16,407 nucleotides of DNA, from NCBI GenBank assembly GCA_003503535.1, contig DOCI01000151.1, forward strand, positions 1 through 16,407, in the 5' to 3' direction. The notes below the pieces were generated by a model, which did no database searches, was not told where the DNA came from, and saw only the letters and a program-made list of their open reading frames with translations. The translations under genes and the position numbers were made by a program. The stretch is from Planctomycetaceae bacterium. Its GTDB lineage: Bacteria; Planctomycetota; Planctomycetia; Planctomycetales; Planctomycetaceae. This document shows positions 9,610 to 16,407 of the stretch, one piece after another. Position 1 is the first letter of the stretch, and every line of letters begins with the position of its first letter.

Positions 9610-9641
9610 GGAAACTCTCAGACATTCCAGTTAATAAAACG

Positions 9642-9661
9642 GATGAATTTATGTATTCATC
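9642..9661. promoter_or_regulatory. Inverted repeat in the divergent intergenic region, possible operator
   Basis: GATGAAT (9642-9648) and ATTCATC (9655-9661) are perfect inverted repeats separated by 6 bases. The site lies between two divergent genes and next to promoter-like hexamers at 9663-9689. Its position at or just after the predicted minus-strand transcription start would suit a repressor. No regulator gene is nearby. Confidence 0.4.
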
Positions 9662-9662
9662 A

Positions 9663-9689
9663 ATTGTAGTCTGATATGATTCCAGTCAA
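9663..9689 (-). promoter_or_regulatory. Candidate promoter for the thioesterase-ABC operon
   Basis: On the minus strand TTGACT (complement of 9684-9689) and TACAAT (complement of 9663-9668) each match five of six consensus bases, but the spacer is short at 15 bases. On the plus strand an extended -10 sequence TGATATGAT (9672-9680) overlaps it and could serve the small gene at 9833. It assumes housekeeping sigma-70-like consensus sequences hold in this phylum. Confidence 0.3.
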
Positions 9690-9819
9690 CAGGGTGACAG
9701 TAAGTACAATGTGCTTAAAGTCAGACTTCTGGGGATGCAAACGCAGTCTATTCAGCACACCACGAAATCCTGAAGCTCATGCTCGGGACATTCTGCGTGC
9801 AGTCAGTCGCTGTTCTCAT

Positions 9820-9823
9820 GGAG
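9820..9823 (+). promoter_or_regulatory. Ribosome binding site GGAG supporting the start at 9833
   Basis: GGAG lies 9 bases before the ATG at 9833. The alternative ATGs at 9779 and 9818 have no comparable site at the right distance. Confidence 0.45.
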
Positions 9824-9832
9824 AATAATTGG

Positions 9833-10144
9833 ATGCAAGAAATTCATATAACATTTTATGATTCAAATTTTGATCCTGATCAATTTGAATTCGCTGGCGA
9901 AGAAGCACTGACGTGGTTTCCCGATGCGATCGGCTTTGGTTTTTGCGAAGCCGAATTAGAACTTGTAGTTCTCTGTCCAGTCGATCAACTGGACGATGTG
10001 CTCACAAAAGCGGAAACATTTCCGCATGCAAACTTCACATCTGTCGGCTTCCCGGACGATAACGACGAAGTTTTAGAACGACACCCGATTCATCCCGTCC
10101 GCTACGTTGTTAACCGATTGAAAGAAAACCTGATCGCCAGTTAA
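9833..10144 (+). CDS. Small acidic protein of unknown function
   Basis: A 103-residue protein I do not recognise. From the chosen start it begins MQEIHITFYDSNFDPDQF. It is acidic and has no signal peptide, membrane segment or cysteine cluster. Alternating hydrophobic stretches (GFGFCEAELELVVLCPVDQL) suggest a small alpha/beta fold. The end is basic (HPVRYVVNRLKENLIAS). It stands alone on the plus strand: it diverges from the thioesterase and converges on the chorismate mutase gene, with only 24 bases between the two stops. Earlier starts at 9779 or 9818 are possible but less well supported. That it is a real gene is inferred from its ribosome site and tight fit between neighbours. Confidence 0.6.
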   Translation: MQEIHITFYDSNFDPDQFEFAGEEALTWFPDAIGFGFCEAELELVVLCPVDQLDDVLTKAETFPHANFTSVGFPDDNDEVLERHPIHPVRYVVNRLKENLIAS

Positions 10145-10168
10145 AGTGAGTGACCGTGACACCTATAT

Positions 10169-10540
10169 TCATTGAGCACTGGTCATATCGGGCCGTAAAC
10201 GAGCTGCTTCGCCCAGATAGATATGACGGATTTCTTTTTGCGATTTCGTCGTATTGACATGAAACAGCACACGAATACAACTCGGCAGCGAATTCGGGAC
10301 TGCGATTTCCGAAGCACATAACAGAGGGACTTCGTTCATTCCCAAACCCCGGGCGGCTTCAGCCGGGAAGCAGGCCGTTAAATCCGGGGAGGTGGTGAAC
10401 ACCGCGGAAACGATATCATCGAATTCGGTAATCTGATTCGCGTCCAGAATCGCCTGTAGCAACTCGCGAGTTGCTTCCAGAATCGATTCTCGTGTATTTT
10501 CAGCCGCAGAAATCGCTCCGCGAATCCCTCTCACCCGCAT
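10169..10540 (-). CDS. aroH: Monofunctional chorismate mutase, AroH class
   Basis: A 123-residue cytoplasmic enzyme that rearranges chorismate to prephenate on the way to phenylalanine and tyrosine. It aligns along its length with Bacillus subtilis AroH, as I recall that sequence. From the ATG at 10540 the numbering matches with no gap: R7 in MRVRGIRG, C75 and E78 in LLCASEI, R90 in [12 protein letters not shown]108 and R116 in [15 protein letters not shown], all active-site positions of the trimeric AroH fold. An in-frame ATG at 10564 would add eight residues; the GAGG before 10540 and the family start favour the shorter form. The upstream gene on the same strand encodes a membrane protein 188 bases away, with no obvious functional link. 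No fused dehydratase or dehydrogenase domain is present. Confidence 0.95.
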   Translation of the reverse strand: MRVRGIRGAISAAENTRESILEATRELLQAILDANQITEFDDIVSAVFTTSPDLTACFPAEAARGLGMNEVPLLCASEIAVPNSLPSCIRVLFHVNTTKSQKEIRHIYLGEAARLRPDMTSAQ

Positions 10541-10545
10541 ATCAA

Positions 10546-10549
10546 CCTC
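10546..10549 (-). promoter_or_regulatory. Ribosome binding site GAGG supporting the aroH start
   Basis: GAGG on the minus strand lies 5 bases before the ATG at 10540. The earlier ATG at 10564 has only a poor GGAT at some distance. Confidence 0.45.
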
Positions 10550-10728
10550 GATCAGAGATGCCATTGGACTTATCCGTAGAATGGCTACAGCATAATGAAC
10601 GGAGAATCGATCATAGAGCAGAGAAACCCTTTTTTCTCAAAAGCCAGTCAGGTCCAACATTTCTGACGAATGAAAACTTCGTTGCATGCCACTGGATTTG
10701 CCAGTGCCATCCCGAATAGAGACACTCT

Positions 10729-11613
10729 TTAAAACTCAATTTCAAGTTTCTGCTCTTCTTTCAGCGTGGTCGAGCGAATTAGAATGGTGTCCTGTACACG
10801 GGCTGCTCCTCCGGGTACTTCAACGATCAGCTGGGCATGGCGATTAACCACTGGCAGATAAACAGTTCCGCGTCGATATTCGGGACCGGGAACATTCTGC
10901 TTATAGCCATCTGTTCCGACAACCTGGCCAGAAAGATCGGTTGCACGATAGCGTTTGACGCGATCGGGAAGGCGAACAGTAATCACAATTTGATAATCTT
11001 CCCCAGGTTTCGGATCATTCGGCTCCGTCCAGGCAGTGAAGCTCCCCTTGGTGAAGATTTTGGCATTCTTCGGCACCAGAAAACTGGCTCCCCCGTTTCC
11101 CCCTTTACCACCATCATTGAACAGAGAGTCGACCGAATCCTCAACGCCCGTCACCACCTGATTGGCGGCATTGGGAGACAGTTCCATGTTCATCGCGGTT
11201 TCGAGAGATTCAGAGGTCGCGAGATCTCCCGTCGGCATATCGATACGAACATCCAGCACTTCATCGAAGACCATTGCTTCATCATTGGTGGCAATCGAGG
11301 ATTCGATGTAATTTTCCTGCACGTAATCGGAGAAAAAATACAGCGACATCGCGATCAGTAATAGACCATGAAACAGCAAAGAAATCCCATATCCAGCAGC
11401 GACCGCGGAGTGAAACCAGCGTTTGACAGCTTTGAAAATCCCTTTCAGAGAAAAGTCGAACGGTTCGACTGCGTGGGGCGGTGGCTCGTGAGCGATTATT
11501 ACCTGCACAGGAACCTCCGGTTGCACTTTCTGCCGACGTTGTCGACGGATTTTCTGCGAAGCGACGTCAGGCGTCTGCAGATTCGGCAAGGTTGTCGAAT
11601 CTGAATTCGACAT
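10729..11613 (-). CDS. Single-pass membrane protein of unknown function
   Basis: A 294-residue protein not assigned to a named family. The N-terminal 73 residues are basic and proline-containing (KIRRQRRQK at 21-29; HEPPPHAVEP). One membrane helix follows at about 74-96 (YGISLLFHGLLLIAMSLYFF). By the positive-inside rule the N-terminus is cytoplasmic and the rest faces the periplasm. A Gly-rich hinge at 167-176 (DGGKGGNGGA) precedes a probable beta-rich domain at 177-294 (DYQIVITVRLPDRVKRYRAT, then QDTILIRSTTLKEEQKLEIEF). The topology recalls TonB-like proteins, but I see no TonB C-terminal signature. I believe this C-terminal type occurs in other planctomycetes, without a known role. A longer frame from a TTG at 11727 has no support. 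Confidence 0.72.
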   Translation of the reverse strand: MSNSDSTTLPNLQTPDVASQKIRRQRRQKVQPEVPVQVIIAHEPPPHAVEPFDFSLKGIFKAVKRWFHSAVAAGYGISLLFHGLLLIAMSLYFFSDYVQENYIESSIATNDEAMVFDEVLDVRIDMPTGDLATSESLETAMNMELSPNAANQVVTGVEDSVDSLFNDGGKGGNGGASFLVPKNAKIFTKGSFTAWTEPNDPKPGEDYQIVITVRLPDRVKRYRATDLSGQVVGTDGYKQNVPGPEYRRGTVYLPVVNRHAQLIVEVPGGAARVQDTILIRSTTLKEEQKLEIEF

Positions 11614-11618
11614 GAATG

Positions 11619-11622
11619 CTCC
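11619..11622 (-). promoter_or_regulatory. Ribosome binding site GGAG that sets the start at 11613
   Basis: GGAG on the minus strand lies 5 bases before the ATG at 11613, giving a protein that begins MSNSDSTTLP. Confidence 0.55.
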
Positions 11623-11872
11623 GAAGCAGTGAAATAAAGAAAAGAATCGTCGAACTCTGTAACGCGGAATCAGCCAAAGTTCTACGGGCCTCCTCTGTAT
11701 GATCGACCGATTGGCCCAAGAAGTCAAATCCCAGAGTTGTCAAATCGACGCCCGCTGATTGATTATATCACTCTATCAGGTTTTAGTAAGGAAAAAACCG
11801 GATTGAGGAGATTTCTGGCTTTAAGCAACTGCCTAAGAGAATAATTTCCATTCACTGGAATGACTGCAGTAC

Positions 11873-12829
11873 TCAGTTGATCATGGAATCAAGCAATGAC
11901 GACGCCTGATCGAATCCACAGTTTTTGTAAATTGTGAACGTGTGGTAGTCCTTACCTTCCTGAAGTTTTGGATCTGGTTGATAAGTTAACGAGTAGGGAT
12001 CGTTGGCAATCATCTTGGTCGGCTCCCCTTTCAAACCCTCTTTCGCTTCGCTGAAGGGATACAGTGAACTGCCGATTATGATTGGGTTAAATAATGAAAT
12101 ATGAACCGCATGATCCAATTTGCAAGACATTCGATATTGTTCGTTCTCTATCACGGATAAATATTTAGCTCGGGCATTCTTGGAAATTTCGACCACTTCC
12201 GGTTTCAGCGATTCCAATCTCAGATGCCCAATCAGTAAACATAATGCCATATTCTTCAAGCGTTGGCCTTCCAGTGTTGGTTTCCCTTCTGGATGATTTT
12301 CCAGTCGATGTGCAACTCCATCAAATTTAATTACAGAATCGTGCATAAAGTGAGTAGCACACATGGTCATGTATTCGTCGAGAAGTTCCGAATAGATCTT
12401 ATATGACTCTTCGAGATGCTGTCTTATTAACATTACAGCCTCATCTTCTTTGAGTGACTTCAGCTTTATTACAATCGACCGAAATCTGCGATTGTGAACA
12501 ATCAGATTTACATCATGAATAAAGTGTTTCGGATCCATAGGGAATGAATAACTTATCGAACCAGTTCTAATGAATGGTCTTGGCCCCCCTAATGGCCAAT
12601 AACAATTCGGAGAATGGTATTCATTCAAATCTCCTAATCGATCAAGTGAGTCTTCCAAAGTTTCTGACTTGATGAGATCAATTTCTTTCTCGATTCGCTC
12701 CCAATGAGATATGCGAACGATCGGCTGCTTTTCGTTTCCCGATGCTGGCTGTTCTTCTGCGTGGATCACGTTGCAGAAGACCATTCCCATCAGAATAATC
12801 ACAATAATAAATAATGATCTATGAAACAT
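11873..12829 (-). CDS. Exported protein of unknown function
   Basis: A 318-residue protein I do not recognise. It has a signal peptide at residues 1-24 (MFHRSLFIIVIILMGMVFCN, cleavage after VIHA). The mature part starts with a charged helical stretch (RISHWERIEKEIDLIKSETL) and continues as a mostly helical protein with scattered cysteines (NCYWPLGG; EYMTMCATHF; YKNCGF). No catalytic motif or repeat is visible. The gene looks more AT-rich than its neighbours and uses many ATT/AAT-type codons, which could mean later acquisition or weaker selection. It follows the HEXXH peptidase gene by 89 bases on the same strand, with a repeat in the gap. The longer frame from a GTG at 12874 is created by that repeat and should not be used. 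Confidence 0.68.
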   Translation of the reverse strand: MFHRSLFIIVIILMGMVFCNVIHAEEQPASGNEKQPIVRISHWERIEKEIDLIKSETLEDSLDRLGDLNEYHSPNCYWPLGGPRPFIRTGSISYSFPMDPKHFIHDVNLIVHNRRFRSIVIKLKSLKEDEAVMLIRQHLEESYKIYSELLDEYMTMCATHFMHDSVIKFDGVAHRLENHPEGKPTLEGQRLKNMALCLLIGHLRLESLKPEVVEISKNARAKYLSVIENEQYRMSCKLDHAVHISLFNPIIIGSSLYPFSEAKEGLKGEPTKMIANDPYSLTYQPDPKLQEGKDYHTFTIYKNCGFDQASSLLDSMIN

Positions 12830-12835
12830 TAATTT

Positions 12836-12840
12836 CTCCT
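12836..12840 (-). promoter_or_regulatory. Ribosome binding site AGGAG that sets the start at 12829
   Basis: AGGAG on the minus strand lies 6 bases before the ATG at 12829. That ATG is followed directly by a normal signal peptide. Confidence 0.65.
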
Positions 12841-12848
12841 GCTTACTT

Positions 12849-12881
12849 CGTTGGGTTACGCGTTCCGCTAACACAACCTAC
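12849..12881. repeat. Imperfect palindromic intergenic repeat
   Basis: GTTGGGTTA and TAACACAAC are the outer arms (one mismatch) around a CG-rich centre (CGCGTTCCGC). The sequence resembles a widespread class of intergenic palindromes that read like GTAGGTTGTGTTAGCG. It lies between two minus-strand genes and creates a false N-terminal extension of the downstream one. Confidence 0.55.
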
Positions 12882-12918
12882 AAATCCATTCCGCCTTCCT
12901 CCCTCAACCTTCCACCTT

Positions 12919-14448
12919 CTACTGAACAACATCCAACCCGCCCACCGCTTCTTCCTGATCCTGAATATACTCACGGTACTGACGGTCAAGCGTCGGAAAC
13001 GGAATACCTGTCAATTCGTCGAGGCCCTGGACATTGCCCTGGATGGTTGGGTTGGAGTGATAGATTTGGGCGAGGTAGTGCATCAGGGGGATGCGGTATT
13101 TGCCTTTTTGGTAGTGCATGAAGAAGTGGGCGAGGCCGGAGGCCTGGCTGTAGCGTTTTTGGAGTTCGGGGGTGGAGCCGGTTTGATAGGGAATCATGCC
13201 GAGCCTGGAGAAGATTTGCAGCGGGACGTAATACTCTTCCTGCAAAACTCGATGCCGGGCCCAGTAAAAGCGGATGAAGCGGGGATCGCCTACGGAATAC
13301 TCGAAGCCATCGGGCGTTTCGGTGACGGTGAACGATTCCATATAGCAGGCGATGCCTTCGACAATCCAGAAGTTGGCATCGCGACCGACATCGCGCTTCT
13401 GCAGATGGCTTTCGTACATCAATTGATGCGTTACTTCGTGAAAGATGGTGGCATCGTTATTGGAATCGGGATCGAAGTAGAAGTAAGAAGTGCGGTCTTC
13501 GAGTTGATAGAGTCCGTTGGTCATCGCAATTTGTGGAATTCGGCTGATGAGCCGTTCGACATATTCTTCCTTCTTGCGGAAGTAATGCACTTCATACCGC
13601 TGACTGCGGGTTTTCGCGCGGCCGTTGGTGGAATCGAATAACTGACGGATTTGAGCGGGAGAATTGTAAAAAGGGGCAAATGTGGAGATGAAGTAGTCGT
13701 AAAATGTTTCCAGCTTGCGCCCGAGTTCGACACCTTCTTCGAGTCCGACATTCGTTTTGATCTGAAAGTGTTCGGTTTCGATATCCCACCCTCGATTGAA
13801 ATCCTGCCGTAATAACGCCTCTTTCTCAGCCGAAAGCCAGGCATTGCCGAGATTCCGCTCGCCAGCTTCGTAGCGGGCGACATCGTCCTGCTTGATCCAG
13901 CCAAAGCGAGGATGATCGACTTCCTTATTACGCAACTTATCCCGCTCGAAGGTCGTCATCCATTCTTCACCCTGCCGAACATATCCCCGCATGAGCCGGG
14001 CGGAGGTGTGATCGGAATCGAACTGCAGTAGCAGATTGATCAGCTCAAACGCAAATGTCGGCGAGGTCGTTTGCGAGCGCCTGGCCAGCAGGTAGAGTTT
14101 CTGGGCATATTTTTCACAGTCCTGACGAAATTTGACATGCAGATCACGTTCGTCTGGTGGAAGATCGAACCGAATTTCCGGCTTGATTTTCCGGGGCAGG
14201 GTATTGAGTTGTTCCTTCTCTCCGGAGAGCAGAGCCAGCTTGAGATCGATTTCCGTGACCAGTTCACGATCTGTCAACCGGGCGGCCTGAACCCGGAGTT
14301 CGGTCAAATCGTCGATCAGTTGCTCAGTTTCGGTCTGATAATCCTCATAAGCTCGTTCCAGTCGGCTGTCGGCCTGAACAGATGAAGTGGTCAGGATGAG
14401 GGGGAGAATCAGAAAACAGAATTTATTAAGGTGGGAGTGTCTATTCAC
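12919..14448 (-). CDS. Secreted HEXXH-type peptidase, DUF1570-like
   Basis: A 509-residue putative zinc metallopeptidase exported by a signal peptide (residues 1-26, VNRHSHLNKFCFLILPLI, cleavage after SSVQA). A helical, charged region at about 28-225 precedes the catalytic part. FHEVTHQ places H337, E338 and H341 in an HEXXH motif. WIVEGIACYMES supplies a likely third ligand, E364, 23 residues after the second histidine, as in gluzincins. This arrangement matches my knowledge of the planctomycete DUF1570 family, whose substrates are unknown. The start is taken as GTG at 14448: it begins the signal peptide, though its ribosome site is weak. The open frame runs on to 14673, but those 75 residues come from repeats, including the NPKRQRG peptide. 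The exported protein encoded 89 bases downstream could be a partner or a substrate, by position only. Confidence 0.8.
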   Translation of the reverse strand: MNRHSHLNKFCFLILPLILTTSSVQADSRLERAYEDYQTETEQLIDDLTELRVQAARLTDRELVTEIDLKLALLSGEKEQLNTLPRKIKPEIRFDLPPDERDLHVKFRQDCEKYAQKLYLLARRSQTTSPTFAFELINLLLQFDSDHTSARLMRGYVRQGEEWMTTFERDKLRNKEVDHPRFGWIKQDDVARYEAGERNLGNAWLSAEKEALLRQDFNRGWDIETEHFQIKTNVGLEEGVELGRKLETFYDYFISTFAPFYNSPAQIRQLFDSTNGRAKTRSQRYEVHYFRKKEEYVERLISRIPQIAMTNGLYQLEDRTSYFYFDPDSNNDATIFHEVTHQLMYESHLQKRDVGRDANFWIVEGIACYMESFTVTETPDGFEYSVGDPRFIRFYWARHRVLQEEYYVPLQIFSRLGMIPYQTGSTPELQKRYSQASGLAHFFMHYQKGKYRIPLMHYLAQIYHSNPTIQGNVQGLDELTGIPFPTLDRQYREYIQDQEEAVGGLDVVQ

Positions 14449-14552
14449 TGGGCTGCTCTTTATGGACAAATTCGTGAGATTGGACAGGAATTTATAAACT
14501 GGAAATGCCGTAATATACTTCAGTGTAAGGTGATACGTAAATTCTTCGCTCC

Positions 14553-14574
14553 CCCCTCGCTGACGCTTTGGGTT
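14553..14574. repeat. Interspersed repeat fragment, copy 2
   Basis: Second copy of the 22-base element at 6-27 with 20 matching bases, in the same orientation. It lies about 105 bases upstream of the peptidase start. Read on the minus strand it encodes NPKRQRGG in the false extension of that gene. Confidence 0.7.
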
Positions 14575-14583
14575 TGGATGGTC

Positions 14584-14675
14584 ACTTGGGTGGCGGGGGC
14601 GCTCCGCTTTAGCGGAAGTCCCCGGAAGTTGTGAGTTCGCGGGCTTCTCTTCGAGAGTGCCCCCGCCACCCACGT
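14584..14675. repeat. 92-base hairpin cassette with 21-base inverted arms
   Basis: The arms 14584-14604 and 14655-14675 pair over 21 bases, with one mismatch and one G-T wobble; their core is GGGTGGCGGGGGC. Inside are two smaller hairpins, TCCGCT-TT-AGCGGA (14603-14616) and CTCT-TCG-AGAG near 14647-14657. The GC content is clearly above that of the surroundings. The structure resembles a small non-autonomous palindromic element. No target-site duplication or transposase is visible. Confidence 0.75.
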
Positions 14676-15180
14676 CAAATTTAGATCAATGATGGTTGAT
14701 TGCTGGTTAATGTCTTCGCCTGCCAAAAGTCGCCGTGAATTCCGTGCAACCCGCCATTGACCCCATTTTACAATCGCAATAACATTTTGCATTGTTGTTA
14801 CTTACGGCATCCGTACAGACAAACGGCAAATTCAGTGCCAGTCTGGCGCGACGTTTGCCAGATGGAATGTTATGATGCTGAGTGATCGTGAATGCTGTCA
14901 TTATGGCAACTTGGAACCATTGTGCCTGAATTTGCCAAATGAGCCAAGGGCATTGTTCACTCCTGGAACCAATCAAGGCGAGCCGGGTCAGTCATGACTC
15001 GGGAGCGTTCGGTTCCGGAATCGAGTTTGTATTTACAAGAACTGCACAAGGATCGTGAAAGAACCCGAGTCATGACTGACTCGGCTCGCCTGTCGATGCA
15101 CCCTCAACCCAATAAGTCAGGAACTTTGACGGCGGATCGTTGAATTCGTCATTTGCGAAGTGTCTGAGGATAGAAGAGTC
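14676..15180. other. Gene-free region upstream of secA
   Basis: No supported coding region. Short open frames on the minus strand lack ribosome sites and family resemblance. An extended -10-like TGTTATGAT lies at 14868-14876 without a good -35, about 300 bases before secA. The long inverted repeat at 14976-15091 fills the right part. The ribosome site for secA is probably GAGGA at 15166-15170, 10 bases before the ATG. Confidence 0.55.
14976..15091. repeat. Long inverted repeat in the secA leader
   Basis: Two 28-base arms, 14976-15003 and 15064-15091, are reverse complements except for one position. Each arm contains the 10-base palindrome AGTCATGACT. The 60-base loop has further small palindromes: TTCCGGAA, and TTGTA-TT-TACAA at 15027-15038. 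The right arm ends 89 bases before the secA ATG. An 18-of-20 match to part of the right arm at 128-147 argues for an interspersed element. Confidence 0.88.
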
Positions 15181-16407
15181 ATGGAATTTCTGGAAAAGCT
15201 TGGCGACTGGTTTACAGGCCTGACGTCATTAATCGATTCGTTTATCAAGCGATTTTTCGGCTCCGATAACGACCGGCTGATTCGCAAAATCGGTTTCGTC
15301 CGCGATAAGGACGGCAACGATACGATCACTCCCGGCAGTGCTCTCGACCGCATCGATCAGCTCGAACCCGAATACGAGAAACTTTCCGAAGGGGAGTTAA
15401 AAGGTCTCACGGAGAAATTCCGCGCCCGCCTGAACGACGGCGAAACAATGGACGACATCCTGCCGGAAGCCTTCGCTGCGGTTCGCGAAGCCGGTAAACG
15501 ATATCTTAAGATGCGGCATTATCCCGTGCAGATGGTCGGGGGATATGTGCTGCATAAGGGCAATATTGCCGAAATGGTGACCGGGGAAGGAAAGACGCTC
15601 GTCTCGACTTTGCCCGCTTATCTAAATGCCCTGGCTGGCAAAGTGCATGTCGTGACGGTCAACGATTATCTGGCCAAACGCGATATGGAATGGATGGGAG
15701 CCCTGCATATTGGACTCGGCCTGAACGTCGGAGCGATTCAATCGCAGATGTCGTATCTCGAACGACAGGCCGCCTATGCCTGCGATATCACCTATGGAAC
15801 CAATAACGAACTCGGCTTCGATTACCTCCGCGATAACATGAAACCCCGAGCTGACATGCAGGTGCAAGGCCCGCTCGATTTCGCCATCGTCGATGAAATC
15901 GACAACATTCTGATCGACGAAGCCCGAACTCCGCTCATCATCTCTGGTCCAGCTCACGACAATTTGGAAAAATATCCCCTGGCTCACAAAATTGCCAAGC
16001 AACTCAAGCGGGATGAGCATTTCGAAGTCAAGGAAAAGGAACATACCTGTCACCTGACCGATGAGGGAATTCGTCGCGCAGAAGAACTGGCCGGAGTCGA
16101 TAGTTTCTACACAGCCGGCAATATGGAGTGGCCGCACTTGATCGATAACTCGCTCCGCGCGATCCATCTGTTCAAGAACGATGTGACTTACGTCGTCGAA
16201 AATGGCGAAGTCGTGATCGTCGATGAACACACCGGCCGCAAAATGTATGGACGGCAATGGAGCGATGGTCTGCATCAGGCCGTTGAAGCGAAGGAAGGGG
16301 TCAAAATCAAAGAGACGACCCAGACGCTGGCGACCATTACACTGCAGAACTTCTTCAAACTCTACGGCAAACTCGGCGGGATGACCGGTACTGCCATGAC
16401 CGAAGCA
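15181..16407 (+). CDS. secA: Protein translocase motor SecA, 5' part
   Basis: The first 409 codons of SecA, the ATPase that drives preproteins through SecYEG; the gene runs off the right edge. The match to Escherichia coli SecA is clear throughout: [40 protein letters not shown] with Walker A TGEGKT at 134-139, [32 protein letters not shown], the DEAD-type box DEID at 238-241 followed by [37 protein letters not shown], and [10 protein letters not shown] at the edge. Against E. coli, Walker A lies about 30 residues later. This reflects a longer N-terminus (residues 1-22) and an insertion after [16 protein letters not shown] replaces the usual DEVD, a mild change. The preprotein cross-linking domain is present; the C-terminal half and any zinc tail are outside the window. 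The leader carries a long inverted repeat. Confidence 0.97.
   Translation, partial: MEFLEKLGDWFTGLTSLIDSFIKRFFGSDNDRLIRKIGFVRDKDGNDTITPGSALDRIDQLEPEYEKLSEGELKGLTEKFRARLNDGETMDDILPEAFAAVREAGKRYLKMRHYPVQMVGGYVLHKGNIAEMVTGEGKTLVSTLPAYLNALAGKVHVVTVNDYLAKRDMEWMGALHIGLGLNVGAIQSQMSYLERQAAYACDITYGTNNELGFDYLRDNMKPRADMQVQGPLDFAIVDEIDNILIDEARTPLIISGPAHDNLEKYPLAHKIAKQLKRDEHFEVKEKEHTCHLTDEGIRRAEELAGVDSFYTAGNMEWPHLIDNSLRAIHLFKNDVTYVVENGEVVIVDEHTGRKMYGRQWSDGLHQAVEAKEGVKIKETTQTLATITLQNFFKLYGKLGGMTGTAMTEA

Noticed and set aside
10611..10650. GAGAAA-N6-TTTCTC hairpin between the membrane-protein gene and aroH
   Set aside because: A 6-bp AT-rich stem with a T run inside the arm is too weak to call a terminator.
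11846..11860. TTCCA-N5-TGGAA hairpin after the exported gene on the minus strand
   Set aside because: The 5-bp stem and the absence of a clean T run make it insufficient as a terminator.
12814..13641. 275-residue open frame on the plus strand
   Set aside because: It lies almost wholly antisense to the peptidase gene, has no ribosome site and its translation looks like the complement of a coding sequence.
14855..14876. TTGCCA and TATGAT as a secA promoter
   Set aside because: The spacer is only 10 bases, far too short; only the extended -10 sequence remains as a weak candidate.
14553..15091. CRISPR array
   Set aside because: The repeats are inverted or isolated, not regularly spaced direct repeats, and no cas gene is nearby.
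14707..15353. Minus-strand open frames of 78-90 residues upstream of and into secA
   Set aside because: They overlap repeats or the start of secA and show no export signal, motif or ribosome site.
15622..16275. 217-residue open frame on the minus strand
   Set aside because: It is entirely antisense to the unmistakable secA coding sequence.

Overview
The window most likely comes from a member of the Planctomycetota with a genome of roughly 50% GC (judged by eye). Three things suggest this. Several secreted proteins are rich in Tyr/Pro/Gly or Cys and match no common bacterial family. One protein looks like a DUF1570-type peptidase, a family I associate with planctomycetes. Interspersed repeats, read on the minus strand, would encode NPKRQRG-like peptides, which I know from over-predicted planctomycete ORFs. 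The assignment is an inference; no rRNA or other phylogenetic marker except a partial secA is present.

Layout, left to right. (1) 1-304 is a gene-free leader with small palindromes and two repeat fragments. (2) 305-1852 (+) encodes an AAA+ ATPase with an N-terminal winged-helix region. (3) 2319-4679 (+) holds three consecutive genes for exported proteins: one Tyr/Pro-rich, one Cys/Gly-rich, and one CxxC-containing candidate lipoprotein. They end at a strong hairpin terminator (4704-4740). (4) On the minus strand, 9609 to 4759 reads as a thioesterase, an ABC ATPase and a very large FtsX-type permease. The gaps are short, so this is a likely operon for an envelope-acting ABC system. (5) A small gene of unknown function (9833-10144, +) diverges from that operon across a region with an inverted repeat and promoter-like hexamers. 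(6) On the minus strand, 11613 to 10169 carries a single-pass membrane protein and a monofunctional AroH-class chorismate mutase. (7) On the minus strand, 14448 to 11873 carries a secreted HEXXH-type peptidase and an exported protein of unknown function, separated by an imperfect palindromic repeat. (8) 14553-15091 is rich in repeats, including two long inverted repeats. (9) secA starts at 15181 (+) and runs off the right end after 409 codons.

Most of the window concerns the cell envelope: export signals, an FtsX-type ABC transporter, a membrane-anchored protein, a secreted peptidase and the SecA export motor. AroH belongs to aromatic amino acid synthesis and has no visible functional link to its neighbours. 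Several open frames are longer than the real genes because they read through into repeats or upstream DNA. Starts were therefore reset using Shine-Dalgarno spacing, signal peptides and family alignment. I see no CRISPR array, tRNA, rRNA, transposase or phage gene. The least explained items are the exported three-gene cluster, the WH-AAA+ ATPase beside it, and the nested inverted repeat in the secA leader.
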